From Rhizophagus prolifer (lineage: Eukaryota > Glomeromycota > Glomeromycetes > Glomerales > Glomeraceae): a stretch of DNA of 64,000 bases. Location of the stretch: assembly GCA_019425655.1 (NCBI GenBank), contig NQWY01000017.1:1-64000 (forward strand), given 5' to 3'. Both the position numbers and the translations under genes were made by a program. Within the stretch, counting starts at the first letter, position 1; every line of letters begins with the position of its first letter. The notes beneath the pieces are model-generated. The model saw nothing but the letters and a program-made list of their open reading frames with translations, was not told the origin of the DNA and did not search any database. Of this stretch, positions 1 through 7,724 are shown one piece after another.

Positions 1-739
1 AATAAATGATAATTTAGAGCATATGGCAAAAACGCTGTACGACTATTGGTTTGTACAGTTTGATTTTCCAGACGAAAACGGAAAGCCTTATAAATCAAGC
101 GATGGCAAGATGGTTTGGAATGAAATTTTAAAAAGAGAAATTCCGGAAGGTTGGGGATTTCAAACAATTGACGAGTTAGGAACAATTACAGGGGGAAGTA
201 CGCCCTCAAAAGCTAGTGAAGAAAATTTTTCTAAAAATGATATTCCTTGGATAACACCGAAAGATTTATCTCAAAATATCGGAAATAAATTTATTGCAAG
301 AGGTGAATTTGATGTTACAGAAAAAGGTTTTAAAGAGGCATCTTTAAATATTCTACCAGCAAATTCTGTTTTGATGTCATCAAGAGCTCCAATAGGTTAT
401 TTAGCTATTAACAGATTTGATTGCACTACTAATCAAGGTTTTAAGTCTATTGTTTGTAATAAAGAATATCCTTTTGAATATGTTTTTTATGTGCTTAAAC
501 AGAATATGCTGTCAATTGAAGCAAACGCATCTGGTTCTACATTTAAAGAAATCTCCACATCTGTTTTAAAAACAATCAAAATTTTAAAGCCTCAAAAACG
601 ATTAGTTAATCAATTTAAAAATAGTGCCTCAGTAATTTTCCAACAGCAAAACAATTTAGAGCAACAAAACCAACAACTTAGCTCACTCCGTGACTGGCTT
701 TTGCCTATGCTGATGAACGGGCAAGTAAAAGTTGAATAA
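1..739 (+). CDS. hsdS: Type I restriction-modification specificity subunit HsdS, 3' part (5' end outside window)
   Basis: The reading frame is already open at base 2, so the gene starts upstream of the window. The visible 245 residues begin with the end of the central conserved helix (LEHMAKTLYDYWFVQFDFPD), then a second target-recognition domain (from PEGWGFQTIDELG to about residue 205), and end with the C-terminal conserved helix (LEQQNQQLSSLRDWLLPML). HsdS chooses the DNA sequence recognised by the HsdM/HsdR complex in the cytoplasm. hsdM and hsdR must lie to the left or be missing. A tyrosine recombinase remnant lies 750 bp downstream, a common setting for restriction genes on islands. 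Confidence 0.9.
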   Translation, partial: INDNLEHMAKTLYDYWFVQFDFPDENGKPYKSSDGKMVWNEILKREIPEGWGFQTIDELGTITGGSTPSKASEENFSKNDIPWITPKDLSQNIGNKFIARGEFDVTEKGFKEASLNILPANSVLMSSRAPIGYLAINRFDCTTNQGFKSIVCNKEYPFEYVFYVLKQNMLSIEANASGSTFKEISTSVLKTIKILKPQKRLVNQFKNSASVIFQQQNNLEQQNQQLSSLRDWLLPMLMNGQVKVE

Positions 740-868
740 AATAGTAAGATAAATTATCATTTATTTGAATTATAATAATTATTCTACAATATTCACTTAT
801 TGTACAATATTCACGCAAAAAATAAAAACAGAAACCAAAGATACTTCGCTCCCTATTCCTCCAGCTAA

Positions 869-961
869 ATTCTGTCAAGGTCAAGCCCTCCGGATTTTCA
901 GAAAAACTTTTTACGTATAAAAATCTACGCAAAAACTTTTTCAAAAAAACCTTGACAGAAT
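869..961. repeat. 12-bp perfect inverted repeat with 69-bp spacer
   Basis: The arms are ATTCTGTCAAGG (869-880) and its exact complement CCTTGACAGAAT (950-961). The spacer is itself partly symmetric around AAAACTTTTT blocks. It lies 130 bp after hsdS. It could be a terminator-like RNA structure, a recombinase site or the end of a decayed element; no transposase is adjacent. Confidence 0.6.
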
Positions 962-1224
962 GCCACGCTCATTTTCAAAAGGCAGAAATATTTCAATTGA
1001 GAAGTTTCAGGGACAAAGAGAAGGATTAAATTCTTGCTTTAAACTCTAAAAAACTTGTTCAAATTTTGAACTTTTTACTTGCAGATTTGAGCAAAAATTC
1101 CTAGTTTTACTAAGTAAAATATAAATTAGGATTTTACCGCTTTTTTGCAGGTGACCTATTTAGGGCCAATTAAAAGATGCTACAGCGCAACGCTTATAAA
1201 TAAAGGGATGAAGGGAGGTTACAA

Positions 1225-1242
1225 AATCCCTCACTCTCCACA
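1225..1242 (+). other. Possible attachment-site remnant resembling a tRNA-Ser 3' end
   Basis: The string AATCCCTCACTCTCCACA resembles the T-arm/acceptor 3' end of a bacterial tRNA-Ser, but no tRNA body lies to its left. Such short 3' tRNA fragments are typical right-hand att sites of islands integrated at tRNA genes. A tyrosine recombinase remnant starts 250 bp downstream. This is inference from similarity only, and no second copy was found in the window. Confidence 0.3.
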
Positions 1243-1263
1243 GAGTAAAACTCAAAAATTACT

Positions 1264-1299
1264 AAAATCCTTTAAAATGTTGATTTTAAAGGATTTTTT
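1264..1299 (+). terminator. Strong rho-independent terminator
   Basis: A perfect 15-bp stem (1264-1278 with 1283-1297) with loop GTTG, followed on the plus strand by a T-run. It isolates the recombinase remnant from upstream transcription. The AAATCCTTTAAAAT arm could also be recombinase-related, but the hairpin plus T-tract is typical of a terminator. Confidence 0.75.
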
Positions 1300-1355
1300 A
1301 TTTTTTTGAAACATCAGAATACACCATATCATTTCATTCTTTTGATGAGTCATTC

Positions 1356-1389
1356 GGTGAGTAGTAAAAACTATCGCCAACTACTCACC
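1356..1389. repeat. 10-bp inverted repeat upstream of recombinase gene
   Basis: GGTGAGTAGT (1356-1365) and ACTACTCACC (1380-1389) are exact complements separated by 14 bp. They sit about 100 bp ahead of the recombinase start. Symmetric sites here may be recombinase binding or regulatory sites; the role is inferred from position only. Confidence 0.55.
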
Positions 1390-1491
1390 TCTATTTCTGG
1401 AAAATGCTTGTACAAGGGATTTACAGAGATTGAACATCTTGTAGGCTTATCAGTTCATAAATAGTTTTATTAACCTTTTAAGTCACCACAA

Positions 1492-2725
1492 ATGAGTAAT
1501 TACAGTTTACTTTTCTATGTAAAGAAAACCAAAGGCAATCCAGAATTTTCTGCAATCTACTTACGTCTTACTGTTAATGGAAAGCGCACAGAACTTTCTA
1601 CCGGTCAGACTATTTTAACATCCTCCTGGAATTCTGAAGCGGGTAAAGTTTCCGGAAACAGCAAAGAAGCAAAATTCATTAATACATTCCTTGAAAATAT
1701 TCGTTTGAAAATACTTCAGTGTAACAATGATTTAACAGCTGCTAAAAAAGAAATCACGGGCGAAACACTTAAAAATCGGTATTTAGGTACTGACGATAAA
1801 AAAATGACAATTGTTGATGTATTTAAAGATCATAACCAACAGATGAAAGACCTCATCGGTAAATCATTTTCAAAAGGTACATTGGAACGCTACGAAACCT
1901 CCCTTCGGCATACAATCTCTTTTATGAAATGGAAATATAATGTGACTGATATGGATGTACGCGAGATTAATCCGGCATTTATCTCCAATTATGAATTTTG
2001 GCTGAGAACTGTTCGGAAGTGCGCGAACAATTCCGCAGTAAAGTATATGAAGAACTTCAAGAAGATTATTAATATTTGCCTGGCAAATGATTGGATAGAC
2101 AAAGATCCTTACTCCAATTACAAATCAAAACTTACACCTGTAACCCCCGATTTCCTAACAGAAATACAACTTGAATCTATCAAAAATAAAGTTTTTAAAA
2201 CAGATCGTCTTACTTTAGTCAGGGATATTTTCTTATTCAGTTGTTTTACAGGACTAGCGTATATCGATATTCAAAATCTAACACGTGATGCTGTAAGTAT
2301 TGGGATTGATGGTGGCAGATGGATAAAAATGAAAAGAACAAAAACAAAAGTTGAAGCAAGCATTCCCATCCTTCCCATTGCTGAATATATTTTAAACAGG
2401 TATAACGATCATCCAAAATGCTTTAATGAAAATAAACTCCTACCAGTCCTAAGCAATCAAAAAATGAATGAATATCTAAAGGAAATTTCCGCTCTTTGTG
2501 AACTAGAAGTAGACCTTACTTTTCATACAGCCAGGCATACTTTTGCTACAACAGTTACTTTGAATAATGGTGTTCCATTTAGAAACCGTAAGCAAAATGC
2601 TCGGACATACTAATGTTAGAATGACTCAGCATTACGCAAAGATATTGGATAGAAAGATAAGCGAGGATATGTTGATTTTAAGAAATAGGCTTCAGGGTAA
2701 GAAAAAAATTAAAGAGATAGGATAA
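1492..2725 (+). pseudogene. Tyrosine recombinase/integrase, frameshifted near the C-terminus
   Basis: This is a Bacteroidota mobile-element integrase with an N-terminal arm-binding domain (residues about 1-90), a SAM-like core-binding domain (about 105-210) and a C-terminal catalytic domain. The HTARHTFATT motif (His-x-x-Arg) is intact. A frameshift around 2577-2590 ends the first frame at 2613. The second frame then reads SKMLGHTN, RMTQHYAKILDRK and runs to the TAA at 2723-2725, so the catalytic Tyr of QHYAK is out of frame with the rest. The first catalytic Arg is replaced by Ala (CFTGLAYIDI), as in many recombinases of this phylum. It is probably inactive unless the shift is an assembly error. 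Confidence 0.85.
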
Positions 2726-2760
2726 GTACATTTAGCTAAATACATTCGTAAAATATAAAA

Positions 2761-3111
2761 CTAATTAACTTGTATATGCTGTTCTCCCCAGTTATATAAA
2801 TCTTCTAAAACGGGTAAAAGTGTTTTACCCATTTCGGTTAATGAATATTCAACACGAGGTGGCATTTCTGCATAAATCTTTCTGTTTATCATTCCATCTT
2901 GTTCCAGTTCTTTTAGCTGTGAGCTAAGCATTTTAGTAGTAATAAAAGGCATTTTTTTTTGTAATAAACTGAAACGATTGTGTTCCTGATATATAAAATA
3001 AAGCAAAGCTATTTTCCAACGCCCGCCTAATACGCTCATAACTTTATGCATTGGACAAATAGCAGCCAATTCTGTTTCATTTATGAAGTTTGTGGAGTTT
3101 GTTTTTCTCAT
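2761..3111 (-). CDS. HxlR family winged-helix transcriptional regulator
   Basis: The 116-residue protein is of normal length for the HxlR family. It carries the N-terminal cysteine region (AAICPMHKVMSVLGGRWKI), a winged helix, and the closing motif PRVEYSLTEMGKTLLPVL. Members are small dimeric repressors or activators that sense redox-active or electrophilic molecules. It is transcribed divergently from an NmrA-type oxidoreductase gene across a 96-bp promoter region with 11-bp direct repeats, the usual layout for an HxlR regulator and its target. It lies inside the accessory region, so it is probably cargo. Confidence 0.9.
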   Translation of the reverse strand: MRKTNSTNFINETELAAICPMHKVMSVLGGRWKIALLYFIYQEHNRFSLLQKKMPFITTKMLSSQLKELEQDGMINRKIYAEMPPRVEYSLTEMGKTLLPVLEDLYNWGEQHIQVN

Positions 3112-3140
3112 TACTTACTTTTTTGACACTATAATACAAT

Positions 3141-3158
3141 TATGTATCTACTATGTAT
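3141..3158. promoter_or_regulatory. Candidate HxlR operator (11-bp spaced direct repeats)
   Basis: TATGTAT occurs at 3141-3147 and again at 3152-3158, one helical turn apart, between the divergent HxlR and NmrA-like genes. Direct or inverted half-sites at this spacing suit a dimeric winged-helix regulator. Binding is inferred from position. Confidence 0.4.
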
Positions 3159-3207
3159 TTATAAAGCAAATATAGAAATTTGTATCAGGATTTAAACAAA
3201 TTATAAA

Positions 3208-4104
3208 ATGAAAAAAACAATCACATTATTAGGAGCAACAGGAAAAGTCGGCGGAAAGATTGCCGAAATCCTTTTACAAGAAGGACACTATCTTAAGCTT
3301 ATTGCAAAAACGGCAGATAATCTGGAAAAATTTAAAAATATGGGAGCTGAAGTAATATCTTCGGATATCACAGATGTAAAAGTATTAACAGAAACATTTA
3401 AAAATTCAGATAGTGTTTACGTAATGACTCCGCCTGATTTTACAGCAAGTAATTACAGAGAATTTCAAAGAAAAGTTGGAGATTCTGTTATTACAGCCAT
3501 TCAGAACTCTGGGATAAAATATGTGGTGAATTTAAGTAGCGCCGGTGCACATCAACACGAAGGCAATGGTCTTATTGCTGGGCTTGCTGAACAAGAAGTA
3601 AAATTGAATCAGTTAAAAGATGTTAATGTATTGCATCTTCGTCCGGCTTACTTTTTAGATAATGCTTTGCTGAATATTCCTTTGATCAAACAAATGGGTA
3701 TTAATGGTGCAACAGCAGATGCAAAGCACGAAATACCAATGGTAGCCACTAAAGACATCGCTACTATAGCAGCAAAACATTTATCAAAATTAGATTTTAG
3801 CGACAAAAGTGTTCAGCCGATTTTGGGTGACAAAAATTATTCATTTGAAGAGCTTACAGCTATTATAGGAAATGCTATTGGTAAACCTGACTTGAAATAT
3901 GTACAGTTTTCCGTTGAAGAGGCAAAACAGGCGATGATGAACCAAGGGTTGTCGGAAGATGTAGCAAATGATATTACATCGATGGAAACTTCACTCAAAA
4001 ACGGAATTATGAATTATGAGCAACGAGTCTCATCAAATTCGTCGCCGACATCAGCTGAAGTATTTGTGAAAGAATCATTCGTACCATTATATAACTCTTT
4101 GTAA
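3208..4104 (+). CDS. NmrA-like NAD(P)-binding oxidoreductase (atypical SDR)
   Basis: The 298-residue protein opens with a Rossmann dinucleotide-binding motif (ITLLGATGKVGGKIAEILL) and follows the NmrA/quinone oxidoreductase-2-like pattern: VYVMTPPDF, then VVNLSSAGAH in the place of the classical SDR catalytic strand, and LRPAYFLDN. The classical YxxxK pair is absent, as expected for this atypical group. It probably reduces quinones or senses NAD(P) in the cytoplasm. It is divergent from the HxlR regulator and followed 21 bp later by a SnoaL-like gene, so the three probably form one inducible unit. The substrate is unknown. Confidence 0.87.
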   Translation: MKKTITLLGATGKVGGKIAEILLQEGHYLKLIAKTADNLEKFKNMGAEVISSDITDVKVLTETFKNSDSVYVMTPPDFTASNYREFQRKVGDSVITAIQNSGIKYVVNLSSAGAHQHEGNGLIAGLAEQEVKLNQLKDVNVLHLRPAYFLDNALLNIPLIKQMGINGATADAKHEIPMVATKDIATIAAKHLSKLDFSDKSVQPILGDKNYSFEELTAIIGNAIGKPDLKYVQFSVEEAKQAMMNQGLSEDVANDITSMETSLKNGIMNYEQRVSSNSSPTSAEVFVKESFVPLYNSL

Positions 4105-4125
4105 ATTAAAACTAAATTTATCAGA

Positions 4126-4578
4126 ATGGAAAAGAAAACAAATAATCCGAAAGTAGACAGAAATCATCCTGCATTCAATAAAAATTCAGAACCTTTTTAC
4201 AGTATTATAATGGAAGGGTTAAAAGATGAAGTTGACGGAGAGCACTTTTGGGATGCAGTGGCAGAAAATGCAGTTTTCGAATTTTTATATAATATCCCGG
4301 GATTCACCAATAAAATTGAAGGACGAAAAGCCTATATGGATTGGTTTGGCGGATATAGTAATGAACTTCAATCAGCCGATAACTTACGGGTTTATAAATC
4401 TACGAATCCTGAAAATATCATTATATTAGAATATCAGGTTCACGGTGTTGTTCCGTTTACGGGAAAAGATTATGATAATCGTTTTTGTTCCATTATTACT
4501 ATAAAAGACCGGAAAATAGCACACTGGCGTGATTATATGGATTCACTGGCCGTAATGCTTTCAGTAGCAAAAGAGTAA
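4126..4578 (+). CDS. SnoaL-like / NTF2-fold protein
   Basis: The 150-residue protein has the SnoaL-type pattern: an initial helix (FYSIIMEGLKDEV), a WDAVAENAVFEF strand, and a final CSIITIKDRKIAHWRDYMD segment in which the HWRDY portion lines the family pocket. Such proteins are cytoplasmic NTF2-fold enzymes or ligand-binding proteins, often partners of oxidoreductases. It lies 21 bp after the NmrA-like gene and is followed by a terminator, so it is probably the last gene of that operon. The specific reaction cannot be assigned. Confidence 0.8.
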   Translation: MEKKTNNPKVDRNHPAFNKNSEPFYSIIMEGLKDEVDGEHFWDAVAENAVFEFLYNIPGFTNKIEGRKAYMDWFGGYSNELQSADNLRVYKSTNPENIIILEYQVHGVVPFTGKDYDNRFCSIITIKDRKIAHWRDYMDSLAVMLSVAKE

Positions 4579-4642
4579 ATAACGACAAGAGAGTGAGTCA
4601 TTTTAATAATATAACAAAGAAGAAGAATATTTTTATACAGTG

Positions 4643-4665
4643 AAGGAGGCTTTTGCCTCCTTTTT
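4643..4665 (+). terminator. Rho-independent terminator after the NmrA/SnoaL operon
   Basis: Stem AAGGAGGC (4643-4650) with GCCTCCTT (4655-4662), loop TTTT, then a T-run. It ends the cargo operon just before rteC. Confidence 0.85.
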
Positions 4666-4677
4666 AATTAAAATACA

Positions 4678-4970
4678 ATGAGAAATAAGCTACAGGCTTT
4701 ACTACAAAATCTTACTGAACAACTCAATTTTATAGATCTTGAGATAAATGATAATGTGATGAAATGTGAGAAGTCGATTGAGGTTATAACCATAGTAATT
4801 CATAAAGTTAAAACTCTCATTTTTAAATCCGGATTTAAATCCGAACAGGAGGAGATTAACTTTTTCAAAGAAATAAAACCGCTATTCACATCAAGACTTA
4901 CTTATTATAACTCCGTTTATAAAATTGAAACCAAAAAACCATTTGGAGGATCTCGGATTATTAAAAAATA
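4678..4970 (+). pseudogene. rteC: rteC-like gene, 5' portion, interrupted by an insertion sequence
   Basis: This encodes the N-terminal 97 residues of an RteC-family protein (conserved LNFIDLEINDN and INFFKEIKPLFTSRLTYYN). RteC proteins regulate excision of Bacteroidota conjugative transposons by acting on the excision operon. The frame stops exactly where an IS1595-family element begins at 4971; its TAG lies across the junction. Removing the element and one copy of the 8-bp duplication would restore an in-frame join to the 3' portion at 8377 (reading IIKKYYNNELDKL), so the split is due to transposition. Confidence 0.85.
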
Positions 4971-4993
4971 GGCACTAACATACAATGTTACAC
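4971..4993 (+). repeat. Left terminal inverted repeat of the IS1595-family element
   Basis: Matches the complement of 8354-8376 at 19 of 23 positions, with the outermost 15 bp differing at one base. Immediately outside is the 8-bp target duplication (4963-4970). Confidence 0.9.
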
Positions 4994-5027
4994 CGATTAT
5001 TTTTGAATTAAAAAAGACATCTAAAAT

Positions 5028-5225
5028 TTATGGATATGTTTTATGCTTATTATCTTCGTTTTCAATAAAATCAAAATGTTGAGGCATTAACTGATATTTA
5101 AAACCCATACTTAAAATTAAGTAATTTAATTGCTCTGTTAAAATTGTGAGCATTACAATTTGCTCTTTTTGTTGTGGAGAATGTTTCTTATTTTTTATTG
5201 CATCCTCGGAATTAATATTTTTCAT
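5028..5225 (-). CDS. Small hypothetical IS passenger protein
   Basis: The preferred start MKNINSEDA at 5225 gives 65 residues. A longer frame to 5249 would read through a terminator hairpin, so the downstream Met is chosen. The protein is mostly helical and charged at both ends, with a hydrophobic centre (VMLTILTEQLNYLILSMGF). I do not recognise a family. It is the gene nearest the left end of the element and is the third of three minus-strand genes there. Confidence 0.5.
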   Translation of the reverse strand: MKNINSEDAIKNKKHSPQQKEQIVMLTILTEQLNYLILSMGFKYQLMPQHFDFIENEDNKHKTYP

Positions 5226-5232
5226 AAATAAT

Positions 5233-5267
5233 AAAGACCAGTGTCTCAACTGGTCTTTTGTTTTTTT
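5233..5267. terminator. Hairpin terminator inside the IS element
   Basis: Stem AAAGACCAGT (5233-5242) with ACTGGTCTTT (5249-5258), loop of six bases. A strong T-run follows on the plus strand, and a T-rich tail on the minus strand. It separates the lipoprotein gene from the small gene at 5028-5225. Confidence 0.7.
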
Positions 5268-5279
5268 ATTTTACTATTT

Positions 5280-5762
5280 TTAATATTTAGGTTTTGTCAT
5301 TGCACTGTCAAGTGTAGGATCAATTTCATTATATGTTTTTTCTTTTCTTGAATCAATTCCACTAATATTTAATATCTGTTGTTTTCTTTCACTGGCTTCT
5401 GCATAACTATCACGAGATACAATGTAGCGTTTAGTTATTGAATGAAGATTTACACCAAGCATTGGATTACTTTGAGCTTTGTCAAGAATTTTATATTCAT
5501 CATCTTTACTTATGAATCGATCTGTCTCAAAAATATCTGTACATACAACTCTTGCTTTCGAATAGGTTACTCCTTCGAAAACAACAAAACTGTATTTTTT
5601 AGGAAAAACTCTATTCAAATCTTCAACAGAATCTAATACATTATCTTTTTGAACTGTTGCAGCTGTATCTAAAATTTCATTGTTGAAATTCTGATTCACT
5701 TTTTCTTGATTACAAGAAATAATTGCCAATGAAAATAATAAACAATATTTTTTCATAACCAA
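5280..5762 (-). CDS. Hypothetical lipoprotein, IS passenger
   Basis: The 160-residue product (or 158 from MKKY at 5756) begins with a short signal sequence ending in a lipobox (LAIISC, Cys about residue 17), so it should be lipid-anchored in the cell envelope. The mature part contains YSFVVFEGVTYSKARVVC and a polar C-terminus rich in Lys, Asp and Ser. I do not recognise a domain. Its start is one base after the stop of the upstream secreted-protein gene (5764-6069), so the two are probably cotranscribed and may act together at the cell surface. No function is inferred beyond location. Confidence 0.7.
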   Translation of the reverse strand: MVMKKYCLLFSLAIISCNQEKVNQNFNNEILDTAATVQKDNVLDSVEDLNRVFPKKYSFVVFEGVTYSKARVVCTDIFETDRFISKDDEYKILDKAQSNPMLGVNLHSITKRYIVSRDSYAEASERKQQILNISGIDSRKEKTYNEIDPTLDSAMTKPKY

Positions 5763-5763
5763 A

Positions 5764-6069
5764 CTATTTCTTAACTGTATCTAAAGGATTATCATCATAA
5801 TTCATAAAGATAGTTCCCATCTTTTTGTACTTCATCAATTTTCCGTCTACACATACATTATAGATACCGCTACCATATCCGTTTTGAGCCTGAACAATAA
5901 TGATTTTACTTTGATCTACATTTTTATCTATTGAGATAAATTTTTTCAATCTCGGCATTTTAGATGGCTCTTTAAAATCTGCTGGTAGGTCACATTCTTT
6001 TTTTGATTCCTGAGCATAAAATAGTGTTGGTAATGCTACTAGACCAATTGTAAATAGAAATTTTTTCAT
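5764..6069 (-). CDS. Hypothetical secreted protein, IS passenger
   Basis: The 101-residue product has a clear signal peptide (MKKFLFTIGLVALPTLFYAQ, cleavage after FYA). The mature domain is about 80 residues with two cysteines (KKECDLP and YNVCVDG) that could form a disulphide, and a central KIIIVQAQNGYGSGIYNV segment resembling a small beta-rich exported protein. It is the first gene of a two-gene unit with the lipoprotein at 5280-5762. A possible structured RNA leader lies directly upstream on the same strand. Family unknown. Confidence 0.7.
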   Translation of the reverse strand: MKKFLFTIGLVALPTLFYAQESKKECDLPADFKEPSKMPRLKKFISIDKNVDQSKIIIVQAQNGYGSGIYNVCVDGKLMKYKKMGTIFMNYDDNPLDTVKK

Positions 6070-6332
6070 AAGATGAATTTTAATTCACCTAGTCCCAAAA
6101 GTGAAGATTATAAATGCAAAAAAGCATGGGACTTTGCCCATCTATTCTTGCGAGGCTCTGGTAAGCCATTAGGTAATAAATAGGAAAGCCCATGCCTATA
6201 GCATGAGCACTTCACTTATTTATTCTACACCTAATTTTTGAATTTACCAGATTCCGCAAGGTAGAGATAAAAAGCAATGCTTTGTTTTCGATATGTCTAT
6301 TGCAAATATATGAAATTCATCTTATGAAAAAA
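6061..6332. repeat. 20-bp perfect inverted repeat copying the start of the secreted-protein gene
   Basis: Bases 6061-6080, which include the ATG of the gene at 5764-6069 and its upstream bases, are repeated as an exact complement at 6313-6332. The right copy gives only an ATG followed by a stop after two codons. The repeat brackets the structured segment at 6099-6217, so it may have arisen by inversion or fold-back duplication of this segment. Confidence 0.7.
6099..6217 (-). ncRNA. Candidate structured RNA / leader inside the IS element
   Basis: Nested complementary segments can fold into a branched structure. The outer stem is AAGTGAAG (6099-6106) with CTTCACTT (6210-6217). The inner stem is GCATGGG (6124-6130) with CCCATGC (6189-6195), extended by CTTT/AAAG. 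It encloses a GGCTnnnnnnAGCC hairpin (on the minus strand), and a competing CATGC/GCATG hairpin lies beside it. The segment is non-coding and sits in the leader of the secreted-protein gene on the minus strand. The strand is assumed from that gene. No known riboswitch class was matched by eye. Confidence 0.4.
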
Positions 6333-6357
6333 TAAAAAGCTTCTAATCAGAAGCTTT
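6331..6357 (-). terminator. Terminator after the 6356-6757 gene
   Basis: Stem AAAGCTTCT (6336-6344) with AGAAGCTTT (6349-6357), loop of four bases, followed on the minus strand by a T-rich tail. It overlaps the stop codon of the upstream gene. Confidence 0.75.
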
Positions 6358-6757
6358 ATTTCTTTGTATCTACTTTTACTATTGCAGATAATATGTTTTC
6401 AAATTCTACATCTATTATTTGTTCTTTGTCTTTTTGAATCTTTTTATTTAATCTCTTGAATTCTTTGTAGTCTTTCGAGATTTCTAATAAAAGGCTTACA
6501 CGGATTGTTCTTAGGAGTATTCTAAAATTATCAAGATAATCAATAGGATGTATATTTTTTATATCCCGATCATTACGGTTGATTTCTTTTAATAGTTCTT
6601 GGTCTGTTATTGTATCAAGAACATATTTTTTAAAAAATTCATCAAAGAAAGTTTTGTCCGAAAATTTCTTTTCGTACTGGTTTTTTAACTCATCAAGTAT
6701 TGTTCTTTTATGATTCATCGAAATTTTTCTAAGTCGAAGGTATGATTTTATTTGCAT
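6356..6757 (-). CDS. Hypothetical helical protein, IS passenger
   Basis: The reading frame gives 133 residues, or 120 from the internal Met at 6718 (MNHKRTILDELKNQYEKKF), which may be the true start. It is highly charged and almost wholly helical (YKEFKRLNKKIQKDKEQI), suggesting a coiled-coil or DNA/RNA-associated protein. No signal peptide or membrane segment is seen. It is divergent from the transposase with a 46-bp gap and could influence transposase expression, but this is only inferred from position. No family recognised. Confidence 0.6.
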   Translation of the reverse strand: MQIKSYLRLRKISMNHKRTILDELKNQYEKKFSDKTFFDEFFKKYVLDTITDQELLKEINRNDRDIKNIHPIDYLDNFRILLRTIRVSLLLEISKDYKEFKRLNKKIQKDKEQIIDVEFENILSAIVKVDTKK

Positions 6758-6803
6758 ATCTCAAATTTTTTTCGTATATTGTTAACTAATAAAACAACAC
6801 AAT

Positions 6804-7724
6804 GTGTTGAAATTCAGTAGCATTTTAGATTTAATCAGAGCATTTCCAAATGAAGAATCTTGTATTAAATATCTTGAAAATCTTCGTTGGAAAGATGGTG
6901 TTGTTAGTCCTTTTGATTCTACATCACAGGTTTATAGCTGTAAAAACAATAGATACAAGTGTAAGAACACAGGTAAATATTTTACAGTTAAAACTCGAAC
7001 AATTTTTGAAGGTTCTAAAGTTTCATTCCAAAATTGGTTCATAGCTATATACTTGTATACTTCACATAAGCGTGGTATTAGTAGTTATCAACTTGCTCGA
7101 GATCTTGCAGTCACCCAAAAAACAGCTTATTTCATATTACAAAGGTTAAGACACGCTACAGAACATGAGTCATTTTCGAGACAATTCGAAGGCATTGTAC
7201 AATGTGATGAAACCTTTGTTGGTGGCAAAAATCGCAATCGACACGCAGACAAAAAAGTCAAAAACTCTCAAGGGCGTTCATTCAAGAAAAAAACACCAGT
7301 GTTCGGAGCTGTAGAAAAATCTACTGGTTTTGTCAAAGCAATTGTTATAGAAGATACAAAAGCTCAGACTATCCAACCACTATTAAAACAACATATCAAA
7401 TCAGGTTCTCATGTAATGACGGATGAATGGCACGCATATAAAAATATCGGTGGTTATTATAAACATACTTTTGTAGATCACGGTAGAAAACAATATGCAA
7501 ATGAAGATACGACTACAAATGCAATCGAATGTTACTGGTCACATCTCAAAAGAAGTATAATTGGGGTTTATTATAAAACCAGTAGAAAACATCTTCAATT
7601 ATATGTCAATGAATCAACTTTTAGATATAATACTAAACAAATGAAAACATCCGATAGATTCGATTTGTTTCTTCAAACCACAGAAAACAAAAGATTGACT
7701 TGGCAGGATCTTAAAGTTGCTTAG
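6804..7724 (+). CDS. IS1595-family (ISXO2-like) transposase
   Basis: The 306-residue DDE transposase carries the family layout: an N-terminal zinc-ribbon-like segment, an HTH (GISSYQLARDLAVTQKTAYFILQRLR) and a catalytic core with Asp in VQCDETFVGG, Asp in VMTDEWHAY, and Glu in TTNAIECYWSHLKR, then the typical tail HLQLYVNESTFRYN. The first Cys pair of the zinc ribbon is replaced (GVVSPFDST where CPxC is usual), while YSCKNNRYKCK remains. The start is taken as GTG at 6804, because the overlapping ATG at 6802 leads to a stop. It catalyses cut-and-join movement of the 4971-8376 element. Confidence 0.92.
   Translation: MLKFSSILDLIRAFPNEESCIKYLENLRWKDGVVSPFDSTSQVYSCKNNRYKCKNTGKYFTVKTRTIFEGSKVSFQNWFIAIYLYTSHKRGISSYQLARDLAVTQKTAYFILQRLRHATEHESFSRQFEGIVQCDETFVGGKNRNRHADKKVKNSQGRSFKKKTPVFGAVEKSTGFVKAIVIEDTKAQTIQPLLKQHIKSGSHVMTDEWHAYKNIGGYYKHTFVDHGRKQYANEDTTTNAIECYWSHLKRSIIGVYYKTSRKHLQLYVNESTFRYNTKQMKTSDRFDLFLQTTENKRLTWQDLKVA

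Larger units (their letters stand above)
740..1491. other. Intergenic stretch without a gene
   Basis: No convincing coding sequence lies between hsdS and the recombinase remnant. A 79-codon frame on the minus strand (705-944) overlaps the end of hsdS and has no family resemblance. The stretch does contain several inverted repeats and one strong terminator, annotated separately, which fits a junction between mobile-element segments. Confidence 0.6.

Noticed and set aside
705-944. A 79-codon minus-strand frame overlapping the end of hsdS
   Set aside because: No family resemblance, overlap with hsdS and the inverted repeat, and unlikely composition (long Ile run).
6099-6217. Known riboswitch or integron attC site in the insertion element
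   Set aside because: No match by eye to conserved cores of common riboswitches, and no attC core sites, integrase of that type or gene cassettes.
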